The notes beneath the pieces are model-generated. The model made no database searches and had not been told where the DNA came from. It saw only the letters and a program-made list of their open reading frames with translations. A program made the position numbers and the translations under genes. From positions 1-43,779 of the forward strand of contig JARFPM010000050.1 in assembly GCA_030444405.1 (NCBI GenBank): a stretch of DNA of 43,779 nt, in the 5' to 3' direction. Of this stretch, positions 43,731 through 43,779 are shown piece after piece. The number at the start of each line of letters is the position of its first letter. Within the stretch, counting starts at the first letter, position 1. The DNA comes from Nitrospira sp. (GTDB lineage Bacteria; Nitrospirota; Nitrospiria; Nitrospirales; Nitrospiraceae).

Positions 43731-43779
43731 CCAGTACCCTCGCCAACCAGAAACTTCTATCAACTCACACGATTTTACC

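Noticed and set aside
1-43779. CRISPR array, tRNA or rRNA genes, prophage or integrase
   Set aside because: None was found by reading. The regular repeats present are 7-8-bp word arrays, far too short for CRISPR repeats and without spacers.

Overview
The window looks like chromosome of a Nitrospira-like bacterium (phylum Nitrospirota). This is inferred from the moderately high GC content, the complete nuo operon next to secA, the VPLPA-type sorting signals and the cytochrome/TlpA-rich accessory genes. No rRNA or other marker gene is present, so the assignment is tentative. No tRNA, rRNA, CRISPR array or transposase gene was seen.

Region 1 (1-8.3 kb) is accessory and decaying. It holds three related secreted proteins: one cut by the window edge, one ending in an intact VPLPA sorting signal, and one whose signal is cut short by a stop codon. 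It also holds a frameshifted PQQ-type sugar dehydrogenase, a membrane-bound spermidine synthase that has lost its catalytic core, two further scraps of spermidine synthase C-termini, an SH3-like membrane protein, and a VapB antitoxin next to a remnant of its toxin.

Region 2 (8.3-19.9 kb) is the most unusual part. Almost all of it reads on the minus strand. Five small paralogous exported proteins (His-rich stretch, C[AS]WxC motif, C-terminal R[AG]PP) alternate with two paralogous outer-membrane barrels, a TlpA thioredoxin, a TonB, a lipoprotein beta-propeller, a helix-turn-helix protein, a TPR protein broken by one amber codon and a small c-type cytochrome. A CcdA-like gene on the plus strand is circularly permuted. 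Three copies of a ~73-bp two-hairpin element and five copies of a ~23-bp upstream motif lie in and around this cluster. My proposal, which is inference, is that this is an envelope metal-handling system, possibly for copper, with its own thiol-reducing branch.

Region 3 (20.0-39.9 kb) is core genome on the plus strand: secA, then a MidA/NDUFAF7-type methyltransferase, then nuoA-B-CD-E-F-G-H-I-J-K-L-M-N with NuoC and NuoD fused. The methyltransferase directly precedes the subunit set whose 49-kDa protein (NuoD) is the target of its mitochondrial relative, and the target arginine is conserved. Several gene junctions carry arrays of 7- or 8-bp repeated words arranged as opposed arms, a different word at most junctions, with the right arm ending almost at the next start codon.

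Region 4 (39.9-43.8 kb) carries a YihY-family membrane protein, a site-2 protease with CBS domains, a polysaccharide deacetylase, a GNAT acetyltransferase and a glyoxalase-family protein. The last is flanked by another heptad array.
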